In this document: positions 1-7,650 of the stretch, piece after piece
Layout: every line of letters begins with the position of its first letter
How positions within the stretch are numbered: position 1 is the stretch's first letter
From: JBGPOS01 sp041488155
GTDB taxonomy: Bacteria > Chloroflexota > Dehalococcoidia > Tepidiformales > Tepidiformaceae
Length of the DNA stretch: 12,737 bases
Assembly (NCBI GenBank): GCA_041488155.1
Contig: JBGPOS010000084.1
Coordinates: forward strand, 1-12,737
Reading direction: 5' to 3'
Notes under the pieces: generated by a model
What the model saw: only the letters and a program-made list of their open reading frames with translations
What the model was told of the DNA's origin: nothing
Databases searched by the model: none
Translations under genes and position numbers: made by a program

Positions 1-2
1 CT

Positions 3-509
3 CCACAAACTGTCGTGACAGACTCGAATGGGGCGCCGCTCTATACGTTGGGGTCCTCCGAAACAGACGGGCTACTGGCTTCAGATGACCCCGTTGCCAG
101 GCACCGGAATATGATCAGGATGTTGCAGGGCAAAGTCGTCAACCGGTATCTCTACGGCATGCACAGGCTCGAGCTCCTCAAAAAGACGAAGTTGCTCGGC
201 AGCTATGTCAAGGCTGATTCAGTTCTCGCCTCGGAGTTGGCGCTCTGCGGACGTCTGCGCGAAGTCGACGACGCCCTGAACTACTTTCGCCTCCTGGATA
301 ACCCGGGGAAGCTCTCGTTCTCGTTGCAGAACTACCTAGACCCCAGCCTCCGTGGCCGCCTGAAGGTCTCGCTCTCGTTCCGGCGCAGTTACCTGGAGTT
401 CTTCCTGGCGGCCTGCAGATCACCTCTCCACCCGGCCTCGAAGGCACGCGCGCTCCCGTCCTGCTTCCTTCCCGTGGTCTATCGAGTGACCCGCGGCCAG
501 GCCTTCTAA
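3..509 (+). CDS. Glycosyltransferase family 2, C-terminal part (5' end outside window)
   Basis: Only the 3' end is present. The frame is open to the window edge with no stop upstream of a GTG at 15, so that GTG is probably internal and the true start lies outside. The visible ~168 residues lack the nucleotide-binding half but carry the usual C-terminal features of GT2 enzymes: a motif reading DDPVARHRN near the middle of the fold, then 'ASELALCGRLREVDDALNYFRLLDNPG', split here as SELALCGR and REVDDALNYFRL, which matches the GT2 pattern of an acidic-rich helix followed by a parental-sugar loop. The tail is basic and hydrophobic. It would transfer a sugar from an activated donor onto a glycan or lipid acceptor at the cytoplasmic membrane. 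It is followed after 83 bp by a second GT2 on the same strand. Donor and acceptor cannot be predicted. The family call rests on pattern resemblance without the catalytic half. Confidence 0.6.
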   Translation, partial: PQTVVTDSNGAPLYTLGSSETDGLLASDDPVARHRNMIRMLQGKVVNRYLYGMHRLELLKKTKLLGSYVKADSVLASELALCGRLREVDDALNYFRLLDNPGKLSFSLQNYLDPSLRGRLKVSLSFRRSYLEFFLAACRSPLHPASKARALPSCFLPVVYRVTRGQAF

Positions 510-592
510 CCGGGAAGCCAGGATTTCGGCCGCCGACCCGGACGTTACTTCGCCTCTACACAAAGTCACCAAGTTTATGATCAGTATGAGGC

Positions 593-1546
593 GTGGCCTC
601 ATCGAGTTCCGACCGGTCACGGCGACCACTGCTGAGTGTCATAATCCCGACACACAATCGGCAGCGCATGCTCCTCGGAGCCATTGCGAGCGTCCTGGTA
701 TCTCCGCTCATCACTTCCGCCAGCCAGGTCATCGTCGTCGATGATGACTCCACCGACGACACCCGGAGGGTGGCGGCGGGGTGTGGAGTCCGGGTAGTCA
801 GCGTGTCCTGTCACCACCCAAGCGGCGCCCGCAACGCTGGACTCCAGCTAGTCGGCACGCCTTACGTTACGTTCCTGGATGACGACGACGCCTGGCTACC
901 GGGCAATCTGGAAGCCCAACTGTCCGCCCTCGAGTCCGACGAAGAGGCGGCATTCGCCTACGGTCTCGTACGCGGCGCCGACGAAGACCTAACGCCGCTC
1001 CCTGCGACGTTCCCGCAGCCACCGCTCGCTTCCGGCCTCGCACCGGAGAAGCTGCACCTCGCTTATCCCCAGCTGGGCGTCGTCCTCTTTCGAACCAATG
1101 CGGTAACCGAGGTTGGCGGATTCGACCCGGCCATCCGCTACCACCAGGATGCCGATCTCATGTTGAGGGTCGCGGCCCGCCGGCCAATCATCGGAATAGA
1201 GACGGTGGGGCTTCTCTATCGCTTACGGTCGCCCTCCCGGCAGAGGGCCAACTACCACTGGGCTATGCGCGATGTGACGAGGTGGGCCCCCAGGCACCTC
1301 GGTATTGGCCTGAAGCCGTCCCTGCAATTCAGGTTACGTACCCGAGGTCTGTTTTTTTCCCGGTTCTGTGAGGATGCCGCTGCCTGCAGAGCGACCGGCG
1401 ACCTTCGTGGAGCTCTCCTCTGCCTCGCCCGGGCGGTCTGGATTTCGCCGGTGCACGTGTTTCGGCATCCATCGTTTCTGTTGAGGCCGCACCCCAACCC
1501 GATGCCCAGTCGCGCAGACGCCTTGCACGGAACTGGGCTCTCCTGA
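593..1546 (+). CDS. Glycosyltransferase family 2 (GT-A fold)
   Basis: A complete 317-aa GT2 enzyme, probably transferring a sugar from an NDP donor during surface-glycan assembly. The N-terminal strand LSVIIPTHNR (residues 14-23) is the hallmark first beta strand of GT2. VVDDDSTDD (48-56) binds the nucleotide, GARNAG (78-83) is the conserved helix start, and LDDDDAW (95-101) holds the metal-binding DXD-type motif. A GGFDP...YHQDADL segment further on is the acceptor/base region. The C-terminal ~90 residues are helical and basic, as is common in this family. The start is GTG at 593: an in-frame TGA lies two codons upstream (587-589) and the next ATG, at residue 26, would remove the first strand. 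The ribosome binding site is weak. No transmembrane segment is obvious. Sugar specificity is unknown. Confidence 0.9.
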   Translation: MASSSSDRSRRPLLSVIIPTHNRQRMLLGAIASVLVSPLITSASQVIVVDDDSTDDTRRVAAGCGVRVVSVSCHHPSGARNAGLQLVGTPYVTFLDDDDAWLPGNLEAQLSALESDEEAAFAYGLVRGADEDLTPLPATFPQPPLASGLAPEKLHLAYPQLGVVLFRTNAVTEVGGFDPAIRYHQDADLMLRVAARRPIIGIETVGLLYRLRSPSRQRANYHWAMRDVTRWAPRHLGIGLKPSLQFRLRTRGLFFSRFCEDAAACRATGDLRGALLCLARAVWISPVHVFRHPSFLLRPHPNPMPSRADALHGTGLS

Positions 1547-1901
1547 GGGCCGGCAACTCGTCGATCTCCTTCACTCTGCGGCGTTCTGAGCCCGGCACCC
1601 ACTTGGGCCGGCCCCTGCTGAAGGGCCAGCTCGCCCACAACCCTTCGGCGTTCACCAGGTAAAAGGATCCGCCCACCACCACTACTTAATCCCGTGTCCA
1701 CCTCCACCGGGTCTAATTTCGGCGTGCAGAATCCCCTTCGGCGTCGCGGAAGTCTGGGCCCTCCAGGACCACGGCACGCGGCCCAGGCGTCCGTCGCGAG
1801 GTGCTGCACCGGCCGCCCGGAAGCGGCTCTGCCCCCGGACGAAATTGCCTGGTGAAAGCAAATTCCTTGCCAATCGATGAAACGCGACGAAGGGATGGTC
1901 C
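1547..1901. other. Gene-free spacer of about 355 bp
   Basis: No convincing protein lies on either strand. Plus-strand frames are broken by stops, and the minus-strand ORFs here are Arg/Gly/Pro-rich shadows running into the neighbouring genes. Visible features are the perfect 10-bp palindrome GGGCCGGCCC at 1605-1614, whose half GGGCCGGC also occurs just after the upstream stop at 1547-1554, and a short run of CCACCACCACTAC at 1673-1685. The last 45 bp carry the ribosome binding site of the ATP-grasp gene. The spacer is unusually long for the inside of a glycan cluster, so a promoter for the ATP-grasp/flavoprotein pair may lie here, but I could not place one. Confidence 0.4.
1889..1895 (+). promoter_or_regulatory. 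Ribosome binding site deciding the GTG start of the ATP-grasp gene
   Basis: GAAGGGA lies 6 nt before the GTG at 1902. An ATG at 1895 is in another frame, and an in-frame TGA at 1878-1880 excludes longer versions, so the GTG is the only reasonable start. Confidence 0.6.
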
Positions 1902-3215
1902 GTGACCATTTCCGCTCCCAGGCGGGTCTCCCTGCGTAGGACCGCGCGTTCGCTGGCCGCTCGCGCCCCGGTTGATGTCGTGCTGCTCGATGCCGAGTGC
2001 CGCCAGACGCTGGCGTGTCTGCGGACCTACGCAAGGGCCGGGTTGACCACGACAGCGGTCGCGTCCACGTCGATGGCCCGCTGGGCGCCCGCCCTGCAGT
2101 CCCGGTGGTGCTCGTCGGCCGCAACCGTCCCCAGCTTCGAAAACGGGGCCGGCCCGTACGTCGATTCGCTGATTGAACTGCTCGATGAACACCCCGCGCG
2201 GATGCTGCTCCCCGCCCACGACGGGTCTATTGAGGCGATCCGTTCTCGGCGCCAGGAGCTCGAAGCCCGGGTCGCCATCCCCCTGGCGAGCGAGGCCGCA
2301 CTGGATGTCGCTGTGAGCAAAGAGCGAACCCTCGCACTCGCCGCGGAGCTCGGGATCGCTGTCCCCAGAAGCATTCTCGTCGAGCGACTATCTGACGTTC
2401 GGGCAGCAGCCGAGGAGGTCGGCTACCCGGCCGTCATCAAGCCGGTCCGATCGTATGTCCAGAAGGGCGGGCAGGGCCTGCGAGTTACAAGCGATGTCCT
2501 TACAGGATCGAATCAGCCAATCGGCGAATACACTCGGGGGATGCTCCATTGGGGAGGCCGCGTCCTGGTCCAACCCTGGCTTCCGGGAAGGCGCGAGGCG
2601 GTCAGCCTGTTCTACGCGCGGCAGAGATTTTGGGCCGAGTTCGCTCAGATCTCTCATCGAGAATGGCCGGTGCTCGGTGGAGCGTCGGTGCTTTGCGAGA
2701 GCGTGCCCCTGGCGCCGGACCTACGGGACGCTTCCGAGCGGCTGGTTCGTTCTATGGACCTCGAAGGCTGCTCGATGGTCGAGTTCCGGCGCGACGAGCG
2801 GGGCCGCCCAGTCCTCATGGAAGTCAATCCGCGCATGGCTGGGTCAGTCGCCCTCGCCATTTCCGCCGGAGTCAATTTTCCCGGCCTGACTTTCGCCTGG
2901 GCCACCGGCCAGCAGCTCGAGGAAGTGAAGCGCTACCGGGCGGGCAGGCGCTTGCGATGGCTCGCGGGGGACATCTGGAACCTCAAGTGTGCGCTCGATC
3001 ACCAGGGCAACCCGGACACGCCTTCCGCCAAGGTCGCCCTCGCCACCTTCCTCTCTGATTTCGCACGCCGCCCTGCTTCCTTCGACCCGGTGGCGATGCG
3101 CGATCCTCGTCCCTCGATCGCCGAGCTCCGCGAGACCGTGTTAGGCCCCGCGTGGGGGCGCGCCCGAAGGGCGAACCGCAACCGTCGCCCCACCCCGAAT
3201 GAGGTCCGCCCATGA
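1902..3215 (+). CDS. ATP-grasp domain protein (carboxylate-amine ligase type)
   Basis: A 437-aa protein of the ATP-grasp superfamily. These enzymes activate a carboxylate as an acyl phosphate with ATP and join it to an amine, thiol or other nucleophile. Residues ~25-145 form a Rossmann-like pre-ATP-grasp domain starting with VDVVLLDAE. YPAVIKP (ATP-binding lysine K180) and a glycine-containing loop reading KGGQG follow. MVEFRRD (292-298) and MEVNPRMAG (306-314) supply the metal-binding Glu and Asn and the catalytic Arg. It resembles the predicted ATP-grasp enzymes often found in exopolysaccharide loci rather than a purine or carboxylase enzyme: there is no biotin or ACP partner nearby. The C-terminal ~90 residues are basic and unassigned. 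Its stop overlaps the start of the flavoprotein (ATGA), implying translational coupling and a shared pathway. The amine and acid substrates are unknown; amidation or aminoacylation of a sugar is an inference. Confidence 0.82.
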   Translation: MTISAPRRVSLRRTARSLAARAPVDVVLLDAECRQTLACLRTYARAGLTTTAVASTSMARWAPALQSRWCSSAATVPSFENGAGPYVDSLIELLDEHPARMLLPAHDGSIEAIRSRRQELEARVAIPLASEAALDVAVSKERTLALAAELGIAVPRSILVERLSDVRAAAEEVGYPAVIKPVRSYVQKGGQGLRVTSDVLTGSNQPIGEYTRGMLHWGGRVLVQPWLPGRREAVSLFYARQRFWAEFAQISHREWPVLGGASVLCESVPLAPDLRDASERLVRSMDLEGCSMVEFRRDERGRPVLMEVNPRMAGSVALAISAGVNFPGLTFAWATGQQLEEVKRYRAGRRLRWLAGDIWNLKCALDHQGNPDTPSAKVALATFLSDFARRPASFDPVAMRDPRPSIAELRETVLGPAWGRARRANRNRRPTPNEVRP

Positions 3216-4480
3216 GTGCTGGTCGGGCGACCACAGACGTAGCCATCGTCGGGGCTGGCCCTTACGGCCTCTCCCTGGCCACGCAGCTCGTCGATCACCA
3301 CGTCGAGCATCGCATCTTCGGGCACCCCATGCAGACGTGGCGGCGGATGCCGGCGGGCATGTACCTCAAATCGCTGGGGTTCGCCACGAACATCTACACC
3401 CCGCGCCATTACCTCACTCTCCCGGAATTTTGCAGAGAACGTGGGCTCGAAGACTACGAGCCAATCCAGTTCTCGACCTTCGCCGACTACGGCGTGTGGA
3501 TGCAGCAGAAACTGGTGCCCCACCTCGAAGAAACAGGAGTCGAGCTCCTTGCACGAGAGCAAGGGAGTTTCGCCCTGACCTTGGAGACGGGCGAGCGCCT
3601 CCTCGCGAAAAGAGTGGTCGTCGCGGTGGGCCTCACGTACTTCGCCCGCCTTCCAGAAGTCCTCTCCGGTATTCCGAGGGAACTCGTTGCTCACACCAGC
3701 CGGCCTTTCGAGTTCTCCCGATTCAACGGCGCCGATGTCACGGTCGTCGGAGGCGGCTCCTCCGCCCTCGAAGCCGCTGCCCTGCTTCACGAGAATGGCG
3801 CGCACGTGCGCCTGCTCGCCCGCAGCAACATCTCGTGGGGTCAGCGGGGACCGCGGGATGGTGAGCGGTCGTTACTCGACAGGCTGCGGCTCCCAAACAG
3901 CGTTGTGGGCCATGGCCGGGGAAACTTGGCGCTGCAGCATCTGCCCATGTGGATGCACTACCTGTCGGCCGAAAGGCGGCTACGCGCCCTCCGCACGAGT
4001 TACGGTCCGTCAGGCGCCTGGTGGCTGCGAGCGCGGGTGGCGGACAGGTTCCCCCTCGATGAGCACACGTCTGTCGTCGCCGCCACTGTCGAGGGAGGCC
4101 GGGTGTCCCTCGGCGTGAAGGATGCCGATGGGGGCGAGCGCACCGTACGGACGGATTTCGTGGTCGCCGGCACAGGCTACGAAGTCGACCTCGACCGGTT
4201 GGCGTTCATGGATGCCGGACTGCGCCGCGACCTGGACCGCATCGAGCGCTCTCCCCGGCTCTCCCGCCACTTTGAGTCGTCTGTCCCCGGCCTCTACTTC
4301 ATCGGCCCAGCATCTGCCGCCAGCTTCGGCCCTTTGTTCCGATTCGTCGCCGGGGGCGCGTACACGGTCCCCGTGGTGGCCAGGCACCTGGCCCGCCGTT
4401 CCCACCGGCCACGGTTTGCCGTACGCCAGCGGCCGGCGACGGGCGCGCGGGTCTTCCCGGAGGACGTGGCGCGGCGCTAG
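3212..4480 (+). CDS. FAD/NAD(P)-dependent oxidoreductase, flavin-monooxygenase-like
   Basis: A 422-aa two-dinucleotide-binding flavoprotein. VAIVGAGPYGLSLA, with GxGxxG at residues 14-19, binds FAD, and TVVGGGSSALEAA (glycines at 180-182) is the NAD(P)H-binding Rossmann motif. A third conserved stretch, FVVAGTGYEVDLDRL, is the ATG-type motif linking the domains, and GLYFIGPASAASFGP near the C-terminus closes the FAD site. The layout resembles the class B flavoprotein monooxygenase/N-hydroxylase group (COG2072-like). I do not see a clear full-length FxGxxxHxxx(Y/F) Baeyer-Villiger fingerprint, so N- or C-hydroxylation or a simple oxidation are all possible. The start is ATG at 3212, overlapping the ATP-grasp stop by 4 nt. 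It is cytoplasmic, with no signal peptide. It converges on glf with only 33 bp between the two stops. Fold confidence is high; the reaction is unknown. Confidence 0.85.
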   Translation: MSAGRATTDVAIVGAGPYGLSLATQLVDHHVEHRIFGHPMQTWRRMPAGMYLKSLGFATNIYTPRHYLTLPEFCRERGLEDYEPIQFSTFADYGVWMQQKLVPHLEETGVELLAREQGSFALTLETGERLLAKRVVVAVGLTYFARLPEVLSGIPRELVAHTSRPFEFSRFNGADVTVVGGGSSALEAAALLHENGAHVRLLARSNISWGQRGPRDGERSLLDRLRLPNSVVGHGRGNLALQHLPMWMHYLSAERRLRALRTSYGPSGAWWLRARVADRFPLDEHTSVVAATVEGGRVSLGVKDADGGERTVRTDFVVAGTGYEVDLDRLAFMDAGLRRDLDRIERSPRLSRHFESSVPGLYFIGPASAASFGPLFRFVAGGAYTVPVVARHLARRSHRPRFAVRQRPATGARVFPEDVARR

Positions 4481-4513
4481 CCGCCCTGGTTAGGCCTTCA
4501 TCCCCGGCGGGCT

Positions 4514-5626
4514 TCAACGGAGCGCGGAAGCGCGCGTCGGCAGATCCGCGAGCGACTTGTAGAGCCCGAGCGCCTGGGCCACCACCTGGTCCATGTTGTA
4601 GTACTTGTAGGTCGCGAGTCTGCCGACAAAGTGGACATTCGGGTTGGCAAGCGCGAGTGCAGCGTACCGTGCGTACAGGGCCCCATTGGCCGGACGGGGG
4701 ATTGGGTAGTACGGCTCGCCTTCGGCTCGAGGGAACTCATAACAGACGGTGGTCCTGGGATGGGTCTGCCCCGTCAGATGCTTGAATTCCGTGATCCTCG
4801 TGTAGTCCTGGTCGTTCGGGTAATTCACGGTGCCGGTTGGTTGGAACTGCGTCCGATCGTGAGTCTCGAAGCGAAATTCCAGCGAACGATAGGGGAGCTT
4901 GCCGAACCGGAACTCGAAGAAGGCGTCGATGGGCCCGGTGAAGATGAGCCCCCGGTGGGGGATGACCCTTGCCTCTTCGTAGTCGGTCTCGAGCATCACT
5001 TCGATGTTTGGGTGGTCGACCATCGCCTCGAACATGGCGGTGTATCCATGCGTCGGCATTGCCTGGTGGACGTCGGTGAAATAGCGGTCGTCGCGGTTGG
5101 TGCGCGTCGGCACACGGCCCGCGACAGTGGCGTCCAGCTCCGAGGGGTCGAGCCCCCACTGCTTGCGGGTGTAGCCGCGGAAGAACTTCTCATAGAGCTC
5201 CCGCCCGACCTTGCTCACCACGACGTCCTCAGATGTCGTGATGCGGTCGAGCGGCTCTGCCCGGTCGGCCAGGAATCGCTCTGCCGACTCGGGCGTGAAG
5301 CCTCGGCCGTAGAGCGTCTCGAGCGTCGTAAGGTTGATCGGGATAGGCACGAGCTTGCCATCAACCGAGGAGAGCACCCGGTGCTCGTACGGACGCCAGT
5401 CCGTGAAGCGGGAGAGGTACTCAAAAACCTCAGGCGAATTGGTGTGGAAGATGTGGGGACCGTAGCTGTGGATCAGGACGCCGTGTTCGTCCAGCCGATC
5501 ATGGGCGTTCCCCCCGAGATGCGGGCGCCGGTCAATGAGAAGAACTCGCTTGCCCGCGCCCGCCGCCAGGCGCTCAGCCAGCACACTTCCGGCGAAGCCC
5601 GCGCCGACAATCAGGTAATCAAACAT
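4514..5626 (-). CDS. glf: UDP-galactopyranose mutase
   Basis: A 370-aa flavoenzyme interconverting UDP-galactopyranose and UDP-galactofuranose, the donor for galactofuranose-containing glycans. Length is normal for the bacterial family. VGAGFAGSVLAERL (7-20) is the FAD-binding motif. GGNAHD (38-43) and YGPHIFHT (55-62) are family signatures. KQWGLDP (155-161) contains the uridine-stacking Trp. RVPTR (171-175) lies in the mobile loop with the diphosphate-binding Arg. FVGRLATYKYYNMDQ (333-347) holds the second conserved Arg and the active-site tyrosines. The start is ATG at 5626, with an AAGG ribosome binding site 8 nt upstream. It lies 10 bp downstream of a GT2 on the same strand, which suggests that enzyme uses or elongates with UDP-Galf. 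All key residues I looked for are present. Confidence 0.96.
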   Translation of the reverse strand: MFDYLIVGAGFAGSVLAERLAAGAGKRVLLIDRRPHLGGNAHDRLDEHGVLIHSYGPHIFHTNSPEVFEYLSRFTDWRPYEHRVLSSVDGKLVPIPINLTTLETLYGRGFTPESAERFLADRAEPLDRITTSEDVVVSKVGRELYEKFFRGYTRKQWGLDPSELDATVAGRVPTRTNRDDRYFTDVHQAMPTHGYTAMFEAMVDHPNIEVMLETDYEEARVIPHRGLIFTGPIDAFFEFRFGKLPYRSLEFRFETHDRTQFQPTGTVNYPNDQDYTRITEFKHLTGQTHPRTTVCYEFPRAEGEPYYPIPRPANGALYARYAALALANPNVHFVGRLATYKYYNMDQVVAQALGLYKSLADLPTRASALR

Positions 5627-5636
5627 TACGTCGGCC

Positions 5637-6551
5637 TTAACGAGCTACGTAAAGCCGTCGCTCGCGGTCGATCCCGAAGCGGAAACTCTGGCGGCTTCCT
5701 TTGAACAATCCCCTGAGGTATTCGGTGGAATGCACGCGGTGCTTGGCGATTGGCTCGAGGATGGACCGGGCCAGTTCGATAGCGAACCGCTTCGCCAGCA
5801 GGCGGGCCGCCAACATATCGCCGCAGCGCAGGTGCTTCATGTAGAAGCCCCCGTCGCCGATCCCGTAGGCTTCCATCGTTTGCGGCCACTGCTGGCGCGT
5901 GCGATGGCCGTAATGCAGAACCTTCACGTCGGGCGACAGCACGCTGATCCTGGAGAGTCGAAACAGGCGGAACTGGAAGTCGAAGTCCTGGGAGGAGCGC
6001 AGCGCGCCTCCACCACCAAGGACCTCATCGAACCCTCCGGTTACTTCGAAGGCTCTCCGCCGGGCGGCAAAGTTGGCGCCCATCCCTGCCACCACGAACC
6101 CCTCCTGTTTGCCGAGGCGCCGCCGGATCGGGAAGTGGAGAGTCGGGATCACGCCGGGTTCCAGCTGCAGCTCCTGCGGGGCGAGTACCTGTCCGTAAAC
6201 GAGGTCCGCCTCAGGATCCATCTCGAACTCTTTGCGAACCGATGTCAGCCAATCGGCCGGGGCCACGCAGTCGTCGTCGGTGAAGGCGAATAGCTCCCCG
6301 CAACCTCTGGACACGGCCGCGTTGTAAGCAGACGAAAGGCCGACCCGGTCAGTGTGGAAGAAGCGGAGCCTGGCATCGCTCTTCATGTCGCCCAGGGCTC
6401 CGTACGATCCCTCCCCGTCGCTCTGGTCTATCACCACCAGTTCAAAGTGAGGGTCGGTGTTGTCGAGAATGCTCCGTACCGCCCGGGCCAAGAGGTCAGG
6501 ACGATTACGGGTGCAGATTACAGTCGTGATGAGGCCGGGTTCCTGTTCCAC
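5637..6551 (-). CDS. Glycosyltransferase family 2, partner of glf
   Basis: A GT2 enzyme of 304 aa from the GTG at 6551. With that start the protein opens MEQEPGLITTVICTRNRP, exactly where the first GT2 beta strand is expected. VVIDQSDGEG (39-48) is the nucleotide-binding segment, FTDDDCVAP (90-98) the DXD-type metal site, and GGFDEVLGGGGALRSSQDFD (172-191) the conserved acceptor/catalytic-base region. The C-terminal ~90 residues are helical and basic. An in-frame GTG at 6653 would add 34 residues, but that extension is Arg/Pro/Ser-rich and looks non-coding; a TTG at residue 32 of the long form is another option. No strong ribosome binding site supports any of them. The close coupling to glf (10 bp) makes galactofuranosyl transfer plausible, but GlfT-specific features were not verified. 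Confidence 0.85.
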   Translation of the reverse strand: MEQEPGLITTVICTRNRPDLLARAVRSILDNTDPHFELVVIDQSDGEGSYGALGDMKSDARLRFFHTDRVGLSSAYNAAVSRGCGELFAFTDDDCVAPADWLTSVRKEFEMDPEADLVYGQVLAPQELQLEPGVIPTLHFPIRRRLGKQEGFVVAGMGANFAARRRAFEVTGGFDEVLGGGGALRSSQDFDFQFRLFRLSRISVLSPDVKVLHYGHRTRQQWPQTMEAYGIGDGGFYMKHLRCGDMLAARLLAKRFAIELARSILEPIAKHRVHSTEYLRGLFKGSRQSFRFGIDRERRLYVAR

Positions 6552-6751
6552 GGATGCCAAGCTAGGGCGGATGCGTAGAAAGAGAGTTGAGGAGCCGTGG
6601 CGCGACCGCTTCGGCCGGCCGAGCCAGTCGGCACGCCCTGGGAGCCTCGGCACTGGGGAGAGCAGACCGCAGATCGCCGCGCTTCGCGCGACGCTTTCCC
6701 GGCAACGATCCAGTCACCGGTGCTCAACAACCCAATCACGGAACCGGCCTA

Positions 6752-6771
6752 CTGTGGATTCACAGGATTCA
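6752..6771. promoter_or_regulatory. Inverted and direct repeat in the divergent intergenic region, possible operator
   Basis: CTGTG GATT CACAG (6752-6765) is a perfect 5-bp inverted repeat with a 4-nt spacer. It overlaps a direct repeat of GGATTCA at 6756-6762 and 6765-6771 (period 9). It sits between the divergently transcribed GT2/glf unit and the nucleotidyltransferase operon, about 80 bp before the latter, where a shared regulator could bind. No regulator gene is in the window and no clear -35/-10 pair was found. The repeat is short enough to arise by chance. Confidence 0.22.
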
Positions 6772-6849
6772 GTCGAAGGCCACGCATGGTGATGAGGACT
6801 TCCAGCCGGCACGCGATTGTTCGGCCGTCGATGAAAGCAGGGTGACCCA

Positions 6850-7650
6850 GTGAAAGTGGTCCTTTTCTGCGGCGGACTGGGGATGCGGCTCCGAGAACAC
6901 TCAGAAAGCATCCCCAAACCGATGATCAACATCGGCTATCGGCCGATCCTCTGGAACGTGATGAAGTATTACGCCCATCACGGGCACAAGGACTTCATCC
7001 TCTGCCTCGGATACAAGGCAGATTACATAAAGAACTACTTCCTCAACTACAACGAGGCGATTTCCAACGACTTCACGTTGTCCGGCGGTGGGCGCGGCAT
7101 GCGCCTGCTGAATAGCGACATCGACGATTGGAACATCACCTTCGTCGATACTGGAATGCACTCGACGATTGGGGAGCGGCTTCGCCTCGTGCGCCGTCAC
7201 CTCGACGGCGAGGAGATGTTCCTCGCGAACTATGGCGACGTCTTGACCGACGCCCCTCTCGACCGTCTGATATCTCGCTTCCAGGCGTCCGGCAAGACGG
7301 CAGCTTTCTTGGCCGTGCGGCCGACCTACACCTTCCACGTCGTCGACATGCTCGACGACGGTCTGGTGAAGAAGGTCACCGACGTGAGCGTCGCCGACAT
7401 CTGGCTCAACGGTGGCTATCTGATGCTCAGGCCGGAGATTTTCGATGACCTTCACCCCGGAGACGAGCTCGTCCAGCAGCCTTTTCAACGGCTGATCGAG
7501 CGCGAGCAACTCCTCGCCATGCGCTATGAAGGGTTCTGGGCGCCTCTCGACACTCTCAAGGACATGCAGCATCTCGAACAGCTCTATGCTTCGGGCGAAC
7601 CCCCGTGGGCGCTCTGGCAGAAGGCAGCGGCGCTGTCACTGCCCCGATGA
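6850..7650 (+). CDS. Sugar-phosphate nucleotidyltransferase, RfbF-like
   Basis: A 266-aa nucleotidyltransferase, making an NDP-sugar from a sugar 1-phosphate and an NTP. LFCGGLGMRLRE (5-16) is the NTP-binding loop, with KPMINIG (23-29) supplying the catalytic lysine. PILWNVMKYY and FILCLGYKADYIKNYF follow as in RfbF (glucose-1-phosphate cytidylyltransferase, ~257 aa). LANYGDV (125-131) holds the metal-binding Asp, and WLNGGYLML is the sugar-binding strand. The loop Thr of the usual GGxGTR motif is Met here, and several stretches depart from classical RfbF, so both nucleotide and sugar are uncertain. No CDP-glucose 4,6-dehydratase (RfbG) is in the window. The start is GTG at 6850, with an AGG 8 nt upstream. 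The stop overlaps the start of the PIG-L gene by 4 nt. It probably leads an operon through 9427 or beyond. Confidence 0.85.
   Translation: MKVVLFCGGLGMRLREHSESIPKPMINIGYRPILWNVMKYYAHHGHKDFILCLGYKADYIKNYFLNYNEAISNDFTLSGGGRGMRLLNSDIDDWNITFVDTGMHSTIGERLRLVRRHLDGEEMFLANYGDVLTDAPLDRLISRFQASGKTAAFLAVRPTYTFHVVDMLDDGLVKKVTDVSVADIWLNGGYLMLRPEIFDDLHPGDELVQQPFQRLIEREQLLAMRYEGFWAPLDTLKDMQHLEQLYASGEPPWALWQKAAALSLPR

Noticed and set aside
1252..2219. Long minus-strand ORFs (290, 117, 75 and 168 aa)
   Set aside because: They are rich in Arg, Gly, Pro and Ser, show no family motif, and mostly run opposite well-supported plus-strand genes; high GC makes such open frames common.
4481..4513. Bidirectional terminator between the converging flavoprotein and glf genes
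   Set aside because: Only a 5-bp CCGCC/GGCGG pairing with a 20-nt loop and no T-run on either strand.
4631..5704. 357-aa plus-strand ORF opposite glf
   Set aside because: It is the antisense shadow of UDP-galactopyranose mutase, whose catalytic motifs are all on the minus strand.
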